64,000 nucleotides of DNA from Paenibacillus silvisoli (GTDB taxonomy: Bacteria > Bacillota > Bacilli > Paenibacillales > Paenibacillaceae), in contig NZ_CP133017.1 in assembly GCF_030866765.1 (NCBI RefSeq), positions 6,352,001-6,416,000 on the forward strand, written 5' to 3'. Position 1 is the first letter of the stretch. The number at the start of each line of letters is the position of its first letter. Both the position numbers and the translations under genes were made by a program. Below are positions 52,857 to 60,870 of this stretch, one piece after another. The notes under the pieces were generated by a model, which worked only from the letters and a program-made list of their open reading frames with translations, did no database searches and had not been told where the DNA came from.

Positions 52857-53813
52857 CTAAACCGCGGTCGGCGTATCCGTCCTGCCCGACACCGCATGAT
52901 CTTCATGCGCCTTCGCCTCTTCGAGCGTCATCAGCTTCTTCTGACGAGCGATCAAGACGAAGACGAATAAATAATACGCCCAATACAGCACAAATTCCTC
53001 TAGCGACGGATCCTGCGTATAGCCGAGAAACGCTTTGAAGAAAATGCCCACCTGCCCGTTCAGCACGGGATGATGCCCAGTATCGCGAATATAGTTCGTT
53101 TCGTCGATCGGGTGCTCCGGCATGAACCAGGTCAGATCGTACATGGCGGCAATTTCGCCGCCCGGCGTCTTGTAGACGCTGCCGATGATTTTCAAATCCT
53201 GCATGACCCCGATGGCTTGCACGAACAAGCCCGCCGCGATCATGATCAGGAACACGCTCGTTACCCGGAAGAACGTGCTTAGTTGAATCCGCTTGCTGCT
53301 CTTGAACACGATCACGCCTAGTACCGCGGCTGTCAAAAGGCCCGTAAGCGCACCCCAGCTTTGCAGCGCCTGCGAGATATCGCCGCCGGAAATCGCGGCG
53401 AAGAAGAAGACGGTTTCGACGCCCTCGCGGAGCGTAACGAGGAACGAGTGGACGATCATGTTCAGCGCGCCGCCGGCCGTCAGGATCAGCGCCACTTTAT
53501 TCTGCAGCCTGCTCCGCATATCCCGGTTCTGCTTGCTCATAAACAGAATCATGTGCGTGAGCAGCCCCGCGGATACGAGCAAAATGCCAATCCGCAAATA
53601 ATCCTTGCTGCCCATCGTCGCGTAGCCGTCCAGCACGATCTGGAACAGCAGCGCAACGCCGAGGCTCGCGACGACGGCCATCAGTACGCCGACCCAAACC
53701 CACTTGTTCCATTTGGACTGCCCGATCCGGTTCAAGTACGCAATGATGATACCGACAATCAAGATCGCCTCGAACCCTTCCCGAAACGTGATGAGAAAAG
53801 CTTGCAAATTCAT
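52857..53813 (-). CDS. FTR1-family high-affinity iron permease
   Basis: FTR1/EfeU permeases move iron through the membrane. Both R-E-G-x-E iron-translocation motifs are present: FLITFREGFEAILIVG near the N-terminus and FLVTLREGVETVFFFAA in the fourth helix. About seven membrane segments in 318 residues, the short form without a fused extracellular domain. ATG 53813 follows AAGGAGTG. It is the last of three genes behind a Fur box. The two upstream genes encode exported proteins that could supply the extracellular iron-binding or oxidising parts usually given by EfeO/EfeB, neither of which is recognisable here. Confidence 0.93.
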   Translation of the reverse strand: MNLQAFLITFREGFEAILIVGIIIAYLNRIGQSKWNKWVWVGVLMAVVASLGVALLFQIVLDGYATMGSKDYLRIGILLVSAGLLTHMILFMSKQNRDMRSRLQNKVALILTAGGALNMIVHSFLVTLREGVETVFFFAAISGGDISQALQSWGALTGLLTAAVLGVIVFKSSKRIQLSTFFRVTSVFLIMIAAGLFVQAIGVMQDLKIIGSVYKTPGGEIAAMYDLTWFMPEHPIDETNYIRDTGHHPVLNGQVGIFFKAFLGYTQDPSLEEFVLYWAYYLFVFVLIARQKKLMTLEEAKAHEDHAVSGRTDTPTAV

Positions 53814-53854
53814 GGCGAGGTTTCACTCCTTAGTTTAGGTCCCTACATAGGCCA

Positions 53855-53885
53855 ACCCGCCCTCGGAAAGAGGACGGGCGGCAGC
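53855..53885 (-). other. Hairpin between the stalk-domain gene and the FTR1 gene
   Basis: On the minus strand CGCCCGTCCT and CGAGGGCGGG can pair imperfectly. There is no T-run, so it is more likely a processing or mRNA-stability hairpin than a terminator. Confidence 0.35.
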
Positions 53886-53902
53886 GGGCAGTGCCCGGAA
53901 TG

Positions 53903-55393
53903 CTATTTGATCACGATGACTTGACCTTTTTCAAAATAAATGTGGTTGCCCGACAGCTCGGCGATCGCGCGAAGAGGCAGATAAGTTACGCTGTTCTTCA
54001 CGACAACCGGTTGATCCAGCTTCACGTCGGCAACCGGCTCGCCGTTCTTCACGACCGCATCGCTGCCGATCGTAAGGGACAGCGTTACGCCGTCTTTCGT
54101 CACGTTCGCCGTCTTTGTCGCATTGTCAAAGTTGACTTGGAAGCCGAGCAGCTCCAGGTAACGCGTAGGCACCAGCGTGCGGCCGGACGACTTCTCAATG
54201 AAGGAAGGCGTTGCGTCTTGCGCTTTTCCCGCTACGGCAACTTGCTTATCGCCTACTTTGAAATCGATGCCGTCAACCTTTGCTGCATACACGGCCATTT
54301 TGAAGCCGATTGCGCGAACTTCGTCCGCATTGCCCGCTGCCGATGCAGCAAGTATTTGAGTCAGAAGAGGCTTGGCTTCAGCGAATGCCGCCGCGCCAAG
54401 GAATGGCTCCAGCGCCGAGAAGAAGCCGTACAGCTCGCCGCCCGTGCCGGCTGCGCCAGCGACGTCTTTTTTCTCGAGCTTTTCAAGCACTTCGATTGTA
54501 TAAGCACTTACTTTCGCGATGTTGCAGCGGACAAGCGCTTTACGGATCGCGGCAGGGCTGATTTTCTTCGCGTCGCCGGAAGCGAACGCCTTGAAGATGA
54601 TATCGGCATCGACAGCGTCTCCGCCTTTTAGGTAACCGTACACGCTCATATAGTAGAAGAAGCCTTGAATGACGGCCGCAGGCTTGTCGGCATCCGCCAG
54701 TGAGCCCACCTTCTCTGCTACGGAAAGCGTTGCAAGCCCGAACACTTTAATCAAGGTTTTATCAAGCAGCTGGCGATGAACGTTAAGCGCCGTTACGTCG
54801 CCTTTCTCGATGTCCGCCTTAAAGCCTGGAAGAACCGTATCGTTCAGAAGAGCGGACGAAGATGTGCCGTATGCGCTGTCCGTTGCTTTGACCGTTTTAT
54901 CCAGAACAGAGCCGTACACCAGAACCGTCTTGTCGATAAACGCTTGCGCGGCCGCTTTGTCGCCGTTTGTGAGCGCGGTTTTGGCGCCTGCGTTCGTCAG
55001 GTTCTTGATCAGGAAATAGAAGTACCATTGCAGCCCTTTGTCTACGGCTTGCTCTGCTTGCGCATAAGTAAGCTTGCCGGATACCGCGTTGTCCAACACG
55101 AAGCTGATGTTCTCGTTCACGACCGGATCGCCAGCTTTGATGCTTCCGTCTACGCCAAGCACGTTTTGCTTGAAGTCGGCATTGTACTGCTTCTGAATGT
55201 CGGCAATCGGCTTCTTCTGCGCGAACATATCGAGCAAGTTCTCGTATGCTTTAACTTGCGGGGCTACGTCGGTATTAACCGGCGCTTTTTGCGGCGCGTC
55301 GTCGGCAAATGCGGTTGCTGCGAATGCGAATACGGATGCGGCCAGCATGGTGATCGTGAGAAGGATAGATAAAGACTTTTTCATACGGTTCAT
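53903..55393 (-). CDS. Secreted helical protein with C-terminal copper-amine-oxidase-type stalk domain, in the iron cassette
   Basis: A 496-residue exported protein. ATG 55393 follows AAGGAG. The signal peptide (MKKSLSILLTITMLAASVFA, cleavage near AFA-DD) ends near residue 30. Residues about 35-370 are mainly helical with repeated aromatic-rich turns (GLQWYFYFLIKNL, GFFYYMSVYGYLKG, ELYGFFSALEPFLG). They match no family I know. Residues about 375-496 form a Cu_amine_oxidN1-type stalk domain, marked by GRTLVPTRYLELLGFQVN and VTYLPLRAIAELSG. Such stalk domains lack the oxidase itself and usually mediate surface attachment. Its place between the TM-anchored gene and FTR1, downstream of a Fur box, suggests a role in iron capture or delivery. 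That role is inference. Confidence 0.78.
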   Translation of the reverse strand: MNRMKKSLSILLTITMLAASVFAFAATAFADDAPQKAPVNTDVAPQVKAYENLLDMFAQKKPIADIQKQYNADFKQNVLGVDGSIKAGDPVVNENISFVLDNAVSGKLTYAQAEQAVDKGLQWYFYFLIKNLTNAGAKTALTNGDKAAAQAFIDKTVLVYGSVLDKTVKATDSAYGTSSSALLNDTVLPGFKADIEKGDVTALNVHRQLLDKTLIKVFGLATLSVAEKVGSLADADKPAAVIQGFFYYMSVYGYLKGGDAVDADIIFKAFASGDAKKISPAAIRKALVRCNIAKVSAYTIEVLEKLEKKDVAGAAGTGGELYGFFSALEPFLGAAAFAEAKPLLTQILAASAAGNADEVRAIGFKMAVYAAKVDGIDFKVGDKQVAVAGKAQDATPSFIEKSSGRTLVPTRYLELLGFQVNFDNATKTANVTKDGVTLSLTIGSDAVVKNGEPVADVKLDQPVVVKNSVTYLPLRAIAELSGNHIYFEKGQVIVIK

Positions 55394-55445
55394 CGTTTTT
55401 TAACACTCCTTGTATGATTATTGAATGATTGCTGCTGCCTCAAAC

Positions 55446-56678
55446 TTAGAAAAACCCTTTCCGCCTTGCCCACCACACAGCTCCTGCTCCGACGATGAGA
55501 ACGCCACCGATCACGCCGACGGTAACGACCGGATTTGTTTTGTCCGTGCGCGCCATGGCTGCGTGCTCCTTCGTTCCGTCAATCGTGTCCGGCTGAGCCG
55601 AAGCGGCCTCGCCCTCTTCCGTCGCCGTATTATCCGCTACGGCCGTATTGTCGGCTGTCGCTTGCGCATCGGCCGATTCGGCTTCAGCCGGTTGATCCGC
55701 GGGCGGTTCCTCCGCTGCGGCGCCGTCCGTTGCCGTCTCGTTTGCGGCCGCGTTCGTAGCGGACGCATCGGCTGCTGTCGGATCTGCTGTTTCTCCTGCT
55801 GTCGTATCTGTTGTATCCGGTGTCTCCGGCGCATCGGCCGCCGGAGTCTCCCCCGCGTCAGGCGCGGTTTGAGCCGGCGTATCGCCTTGCTGTTCCTTAT
55901 CCGCATCCTTTACGGGAGCGTTCGGCTTGGCGGCGGCATCGGATTTACCCGGTTTTGCCGGTGTCGTCGTCGCGCCTTTGCCTGCATTGCCGTTCCCCGC
56001 CGTTGCCGGCGGCTTCGCGGCCGAGCCTTTATCTGAATTCGTACCGCCTCCGGCAGCCGGCTTTGCCGGTTCCTTGTAGGCGGTGTACGGAAACAGCGGT
56101 TTCAAACTGCCGTAAATCCGGTTGACGGCGTCTTTCAGCGCCTTCTCGTCCGGGTCTTTCTGTCCGACGCCGAACAGGCCCGGGTTGCCGATCGCTTCGA
56201 GCGCGGTATCGAAATCGGCGTTCAAGCTGTCGATCTTCGCTGCCGAGAGCTTCGCTTCCGCAAAGGGCGTCAGCACGACGAACGTCGCGCGCGCCTTGGC
56301 CAGCAGCATCTTCGCGTTGGTATAGTCGCTTACGCCTTTCAGCGTGTTCTCGAACCGCCGGTCCAAATTCATGATTAGCAGCGCCTTATAGTTCGCGATC
56401 GTCTCTTTCGCTTGACGGGATTTGAGATTCGCGTCCAGCGTCTTGGCAACGGACTCGCCGAAGTGAGCCGCGATTTCCTCTCGTCTTTCCTTATGCGCCG
56501 CTTCGGCCGTTCCCCAGTCCGGAGAAGATTTGCTGAGCGCGGTTACAACGACCTTGAAGGTTTCGGCGACGTCCTCCGTATTGGCATCGCCATACGAGTA
56601 CGCCCACGCGCTCGTCGGAGCCAGAACCAAGAAAAGCGCAATGACCAGCATGGCCGTTTTCGTGAACATCATGCGCAT
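55446..56678 (-). CDS. Exported, C-terminally membrane-anchored protein at the head of the iron cassette
   Basis: The 410-residue protein has a signal peptide (about 1-26, ending AWAYS). A helical domain follows (about 27-205; segments ETFKVVVTALSK, EEIAAHFGESVAKTLDANLK, YNAKMLLAKARATFVVLTPF-like). A long low-complexity Ala/Thr/Pro/Asp/Glu linker (about 205-370) leads to one C-terminal membrane segment (VVTVGVIGGVLIVGAGAVWW) with the tail ARRKGFF. There is no LPXTG. The layout is an extracellular domain held away from the membrane by a flexible acidic tether. I do not recognise the helical domain. ATG 56678 follows AAAGGTGAG. The Fur box lies 64 bases upstream. An iron-binding or haem/iron-relay role is plausible but unproven. 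Confidence 0.78.
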   Translation of the reverse strand: MRMMFTKTAMLVIALFLVLAPTSAWAYSYGDANTEDVAETFKVVVTALSKSSPDWGTAEAAHKERREEIAAHFGESVAKTLDANLKSRQAKETIANYKALLIMNLDRRFENTLKGVSDYTNAKMLLAKARATFVVLTPFAEAKLSAAKIDSLNADFDTALEAIGNPGLFGVGQKDPDEKALKDAVNRIYGSLKPLFPYTAYKEPAKPAAGGGTNSDKGSAAKPPATAGNGNAGKGATTTPAKPGKSDAAAKPNAPVKDADKEQQGDTPAQTAPDAGETPAADAPETPDTTDTTAGETADPTAADASATNAAANETATDGAAAEEPPADQPAEAESADAQATADNTAVADNTATEEGEAASAQPDTIDGTKEHAAMARTDKTNPVVTVGVIGGVLIVGAGAVWWARRKGFF

Positions 56679-56741
56679 GATTGCTACTCACCTTTCGTCA
56701 ATCGGTATGACTTGAAAAAATACCCTTTTTATAAGCACGTT

Positions 56742-56760
56742 AACAATGATAATCATTTTC
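56742..56760 (-). promoter_or_regulatory. Fur box controlling the iron cassette
   Basis: The 19 bases from 56742 match the classical Fur consensus at 16 positions, with a perfect AATGATAATCATT core. On the minus strand it overlaps the expected -35 of a promoter whose -10 is TATAAA about 25 bases downstream (near 56728-56733), so iron-bound Fur would block transcription. Confidence 0.85.
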
Positions 56761-56821
56761 ATTTAAGGTGTCAATATATTTTAATACCTGCCGCTTGCAT
56801 AAAGATTCATAGGAAAATAGA

Positions 56822-56860
56822 ACTAAAAAGGAGCGCCCCCTTCTTGCCAGGGTCACTCCT
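56822..56860 (-). terminator. Terminator of the four-gene glycosylation operon
   Basis: On the minus strand GGAGTG-A-CCC and GGG-G-CGCTCC pair around a 9-base loop and run into TTTTTAGTT. The 5' arm includes the stop codon of the last gene. Confidence 0.8.
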
Positions 56861-58544
56861 TCGCGTTTCCGATCCATTTGTATACCGTAATGTCATTGTA
56901 CACGGGCTCGAACAATCCTTCGCTCCGGTATCTCGCCACCGGCTCCACCTGCTTGCGCAGCGGGCCGATCTGCGCCTCGAAGCCGCGCAGCACATGATCG
57001 GTCAGCAGGATCGTCGCCTCGGGATCCGCCTGCACATCGGCGAGGAAATAGCCGTAGGTTTCGATTCGGCGGTTGGTCACGGGTGCGCGCAAATATTGCA
57101 GAACACGCGTCTCCTCCCATGTGTAGAGGACGAACCGCTCGCCGGGCTTCTCCCGGGCCAGCTTGCGCAGCCCTTGGTCGAGCTGGTAGACGGCCGGCAG
57201 CTCGCTCGCCTGCCTGGCGATGAGCGCGCCGCCCACGGCCGCCTGCAGCGCGATGACGCCTGCGGCCAGCAGCGCGCCCGCGGCCGGCAGCGCGCGGCGC
57301 ATCTGCGCGCCGCGCCGCTCCGCCGCGGAGCCGGGCTCTGCCGGCGGAGCGGCCGCCGCCGCACCGGGGTCTGCCGGTGCGGCTTGGGGTTGCGGCGCTG
57401 CCGCGCAGAGCATCGACAGCAGCAGCCACATGACGCCGATTAGGGGCGTCATGTGGCGCGGCTTGTCGATGTTTTGCGCCAGCAGCGCCCAGGCGCCGTA
57501 GGCGCCTGCGAGCGCGGCTAGCGCTCGCGGGAGCGACGGGCGGCCTAGCCAGGCCGCCGCCCGGAGCGCGGGGCGCGAGCCCGCGCGAGCGCCCCCGCGG
57601 GGCGGGCGCGCGGCGCCCGCGGCGAGCACGGCGGCGAGCAGCAGCGCCGCCGCCGCCGCGAGCAGCGCCGTGGATCGGGCGAACATCCCGGTCCACAGCG
57701 CGTTGTCGCCCGCGAAGCGCAGTACGCGCTCCGCGAAAGGCAGCTCGGCGGCGGACGAGACCCCGCCGCCCCACTCGCTAAAGTGGCCGGCCGTGAACGC
57801 GGCGGCCAGCTTCACGAAACCGACCGGCCCTCCTTCGCTCAGCATAAGCCCGGCAACCCACAACAGCTGAAACGCGGCGGCCGCTCCGCCGAACAGCAGG
57901 ACGCGCGTCCAAACCCGCTTCCCCTGCCGCCGCCAGTCTACGCCGCTCAAGATCAGCAGCCAAACCACGGAGAGGCCGAACGGCGCAAACGACAGCCGGA
58001 TCCCCATGACGAGGCTAAACAGAAACAGCGCCGTGAGCGCCCGCCCCCACGTACGGCGCTCCATCGCCCGCCACCAGCTCCACAGAAACCACCAAAGCAT
58101 GGCGATACCCGCCGCCTCCGACATCGGGCGGAGTGTCTGCAGCCAGAGATACGGCGCAGTCAGCGCGAGCAGTACGGCCAGAACCGACCACAAGGGCGAT
58201 AGCCGCCGCCTCGCCAGCAGCCACATCGGAAGCGCGGCCAGCGCCATCAGTACGATATTCAGCGATGCATACGCCTGCGAGGGGTCGCTTACGAAGCGCG
58301 CCGCCGCCATCGCGCCTAATACGAAATAAGGGTAACCCGGGAAATGCGGCTGCATCGCCAGCAAATCAAACCTCTCCAGCGATAGGACAAAATCCACTTC
58401 GTCCCAGCTCGCCGCAAACGGGCTCCGATACATAAAGCTAACGACCGCCCAAGCGATTACCGCAACACAAAGAAAAGCCGGCGCGGCTACCGACTTTACC
58501 CGATCCCTTATCTTCCTACTCCGAAACCCTGCGTTACCTCGCAT
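56853..58544 (-). CDS. Polytopic membrane protein, probable GT-C type glycosyltransferase
   Basis: A 563-residue protein with about 12 membrane segments. Right after the first segment comes SPFAASWDEVDFVLSLERFD, an acidic pair in the first outer loop that fits the catalytic D-E of GT-C enzymes (ArnT/PMT-like), and FPGYPYFVLGAMAAARF. Such enzymes use a polyprenyl-phosphate sugar donor on the outer membrane face. The DNA for residues about 250-430 is extremely G+C-rich and encodes Ala/Arg/Pro-rich loops. The C-terminal 110 residues are soluble (FVLYTWEETRVLQYLRAP, TILLTDHVLRGFEAQIG). It is last in a four-gene operon with a GT2 enzyme that could make its donor. Acceptor unknown. Confidence 0.7.
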   Translation of the reverse strand: MRGNAGFRSRKIRDRVKSVAAPAFLCVAVIAWAVVSFMYRSPFAASWDEVDFVLSLERFDLLAMQPHFPGYPYFVLGAMAAARFVSDPSQAYASLNIVLMALAALPMWLLARRRLSPLWSVLAVLLALTAPYLWLQTLRPMSEAAGIAMLWWFLWSWWRAMERRTWGRALTALFLFSLVMGIRLSFAPFGLSVVWLLILSGVDWRRQGKRVWTRVLLFGGAAAAFQLLWVAGLMLSEGGPVGFVKLAAAFTAGHFSEWGGGVSSAAELPFAERVLRFAGDNALWTGMFARSTALLAAAAALLLAAVLAAGAARPPRGGARAGSRPALRAAAWLGRPSLPRALAALAGAYGAWALLAQNIDKPRHMTPLIGVMWLLLSMLCAAAPQPQAAPADPGAAAAAPPAEPGSAAERRGAQMRRALPAAGALLAAGVIALQAAVGGALIARQASELPAVYQLDQGLRKLAREKPGERFVLYTWEETRVLQYLRAPVTNRRIETYGYFLADVQADPEATILLTDHVLRGFEAQIGPLRKQVEPVARYRSEGLFEPVYNDITVYKWIGNAKE

Positions 58545-58587
58545 CTACGCCGCACCCGACCTTCTTCGCTTGCTTCCCTAATTCCCG

Positions 58588-59358
58588 TTACTTCCGTACA
58601 TTCGCCCCTGCCTCCAGTACGACTTGACGCGCCGAACTTCGCTGTATCTGCCGCTTGTTCCCGACAGGCCGGCGCATTTCCTTCCAAACCGCCGGAAGCA
58701 CGTTGCCGACGTACTTGCGGAACGTAATGAACGATTCCCCGTGAACGCGCACCCGGTACGTAATCGGAACCTCTTCCATAACAAAGCCTTTCCGTACCAA
58801 ATTCAGCGTCAGCACCTGCGCATAGTTGTAATCGTGGATAATCTCGGCCCGCTCCATCGCTTCCCGCGCGAAGCCTCGCATGCCGGATTGCCCGTCCCAA
58901 ATCAGCCGTTTCAGCAGCATCGCCTGCAGCAGCGTAAAGCAATAATTGCCGATTCTGCGGTGCAGCTTCATCCCGCGGATGACGCCCTTGAAGCGCGACC
59001 CCATCGTATAGTCCGCCCGCCCCTCCATGATCGGCGCCACCACGTTCGGAATTTCCTCCGCCGGATATTCATTGTCGGCATCGATCATAAGCCCGATGTC
59101 AGCGCCGAGCCGGACGCAGGAAGCAAGCCCTTCGCGGACCGCGGCGCCGAGCCCACGGTTGCGCGGAAACGAAACGACATGCTCTGCACCTGCGGCCCGC
59201 GCTTCCCGCACCGTCGCATCCGTCGAGCCGTCATCGATAACCAGCACCTCCACCTGCCAATCCGGATGCACATTGCGCGGAACCCGCGCAATGACTTTCC
59301 CGATATTCTGTTCTTCGTTGTGCGCAGGCAGGAACACCACCAGCTTCTTCTTTTCCAT
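58588..59358 (-). CDS. Family 2 glycosyltransferase, polyprenyl-phosphate sugar synthase type
   Basis: A soluble 256-residue GT-A fold enzyme. LVVFLPAHNEEQNIGKVIAR starts the nucleotide-binding region, VEVLVIDDGSTDATV follows, and MIDADNEYPAEEIPNV carries the D-x-D metal motif. GMKLHRRIGNYCFTLL and WDGQSGMRGFAREA resemble dolichyl-phosphate-mannose and polyprenyl-phosphate-glucose synthases. It probably loads a sugar onto undecaprenyl phosphate. No C-terminal membrane helices are present, unlike many homologues. ATG 59358. It sits 30 bases after the phosphodiesterase gene and 43 before the GT-C gene. Confidence 0.85.
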   Translation of the reverse strand: MEKKKLVVFLPAHNEEQNIGKVIARVPRNVHPDWQVEVLVIDDGSTDATVREARAAGAEHVVSFPRNRGLGAAVREGLASCVRLGADIGLMIDADNEYPAEEIPNVVAPIMEGRADYTMGSRFKGVIRGMKLHRRIGNYCFTLLQAMLLKRLIWDGQSGMRGFAREAMERAEIIHDYNYAQVLTLNLVRKGFVMEEVPITYRVRVHGESFITFRKYVGNVLPAVWKEMRRPVGNKRQIQRSSARQVVLEAGANVRK

Positions 59359-59388
59359 GCTGAGTTCGCTTCTTTCTTCCCATGAAGG

Positions 59389-60870
59389 TTATTTTGCGGC
59401 CGTTTCCTCGCCGAACGCTTCCGTTAACACCGGCCCGCGGCTATGGCTCGGCAGCGGCGCCCCGAGCAAATAACTGAGCGTCGGCGCGACCGATACGAGC
59501 GAATGCTTCGCTTCCACTTTCACGCCCGCGCGCACGCCCGGTCCATTCAAGAAAAACGGTACGAACCGCTCTCCCTCGTCCAAGTGGCCATGGCCGCCGA
59601 TACCGTCCGCTTGTCCATGATCCGCGCACACGATAAACGTCGCATTCCCCGCATGTCCCTGCTCCTGCAGCCAGGCCACGAATTCCGCAATGAGCGCATC
59701 CGCCTCTTCGATCTTTTGACGGTACTCGTCATAGAGCGCGCCCATGCTGTGCCCTGTCTGGTCGGTCGCGATAAACTGGACGACCAGCAGATCCGGATTC
59801 TGCTCGGCCATAATCAGCTTCGCCCGCTCCATAATGTTGCGGTCCGCTTTATCGTTATGCATGACGGCCGTCACGCTTTCCACATCGTCTCCCATGGAGT
59901 CGATCAGATGCGCTATGCCCAGCAGTCGGCCGCGTTTACCCACTTTGCGCAAGCTGTCGAAGATCGATTCGGCCTTAATGCCGAGCTTCCACACCATGTT
60001 GGACGTAATGCCGTGCTCCCGCGGATACGTTCCCGTGAACATCGAGGAGAAGCAGACTACCGTCCGTGCGGGATAGACCGTCTCCATTTGCGTATATTCC
60101 GTGCCTTCCGCCCTCCATTTTTTCAGAAACGGCGCATGAGCCTCCTCGAACCGGTCCTTACGCATGCCGTCGATGACGAGCACGAATACTTTCCCGCCGC
60201 CGCTTGCCTGCTCCGGTTGCTCCACAGGAGTCGTATAGCCCGCGATCTCCTTCGGCTTCCAATCAAATAAATTACGGTGCAGGATCCGTGCATATACCGC
60301 TACACCGATGACGAACCATGCGTAGCTGCTCCATGTAAAATCACCCTGTGCCGCCGTGCCATCCGCAAGATACGGTCCCGCCGTATCGATCGCAAACAGC
60401 AGAAGAAGAAACTTCGGCAGCTGCTCTTGGGCGTTGCCGCTCGTCGAATCGCTATTTTTGAGCACGAGCTTCCAGAATCGCTTAAAGTTCCACCAAGAAG
60501 TGCCGATTCGAAGATGATAGTAGAACGTGCCCCAGAAGTAGATCGTGAAGAATAGAAACAACCCGATCCCCGTAGCATAAAGCCCCAGCTCAAGGTGAGC
60601 GTCACGCCACAGCACGAGCGCGGCCACGACCGGCAGCCATAAATAATTGCGCAGAAACAGCGGAAAGTCATAGTAAAAATAAAGCGCAAACAGTGGGAAC
60701 GCCGCAAGCAGGCCAAGCCCGAACCGCAGCCAGAAGCTCCCGTCCCCCCACTCGCCCATATGGTATAACGCATAGACGCCTAGCGTGAAGATCGGCGTAA
60801 ACGGCTTTCCTTCGTTCAATAAATTCCAGCAGCGCGCCGCAATGATTTCGAACCCTGACGCTTTCTTCAT
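59389..60870 (-). CDS. Membrane-bound alkaline phosphatase superfamily protein (phosphodiesterase type)
   Basis: The 493-residue protein has an N-terminal membrane part with five or six segments (about 25-215) and a C-terminal hydrolase domain (about 225-490) of the type I phosphodiesterase/nucleotide pyrophosphatase group. Metal and nucleophile motifs are present: VFVLVIDGMRKDRF, VYPARTVVCFSSMFTGTYPR with the Thr nucleophile, FIATDQTGHSMG, IVCADHGQADGIGGHGHLDE. Related domains act on phosphodiesters or transfer phospho-alcohol groups onto glycans. ATG 60870 overlaps the stop of the preceding gene by four bases, so the two are translationally coupled. Substrate unknown. Confidence 0.85.
   Translation of the reverse strand: MKKASGFEIIAARCWNLLNEGKPFTPIFTLGVYALYHMGEWGDGSFWLRFGLGLLAAFPLFALYFYYDFPLFLRNYLWLPVVAALVLWRDAHLELGLYATGIGLFLFFTIYFWGTFYYHLRIGTSWWNFKRFWKLVLKNSDSTSGNAQEQLPKFLLLLFAIDTAGPYLADGTAAQGDFTWSSYAWFVIGVAVYARILHRNLFDWKPKEIAGYTTPVEQPEQASGGGKVFVLVIDGMRKDRFEEAHAPFLKKWRAEGTEYTQMETVYPARTVVCFSSMFTGTYPREHGITSNMVWKLGIKAESIFDSLRKVGKRGRLLGIAHLIDSMGDDVESVTAVMHNDKADRNIMERAKLIMAEQNPDLLVVQFIATDQTGHSMGALYDEYRQKIEEADALIAEFVAWLQEQGHAGNATFIVCADHGQADGIGGHGHLDEGERFVPFFLNGPGVRAGVKVEAKHSLVSVAPTLSYLLGAPLPSHSRGPVLTEAFGEETAAK

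Noticed and set aside
56600..56678. LPXTG sorting signal in the tethered iron-cassette protein or other surface proteins
   Set aside because: The C-terminal membrane segment of that protein lacks LPXTG, and no other surface protein here has one; anchoring is by SLH modules or a membrane helix.
58508..58942. 144-residue minus-strand frame between the GT2 and GT-C genes
   Set aside because: It mostly overlaps the GT2 gene in another frame and has no recognisable features.
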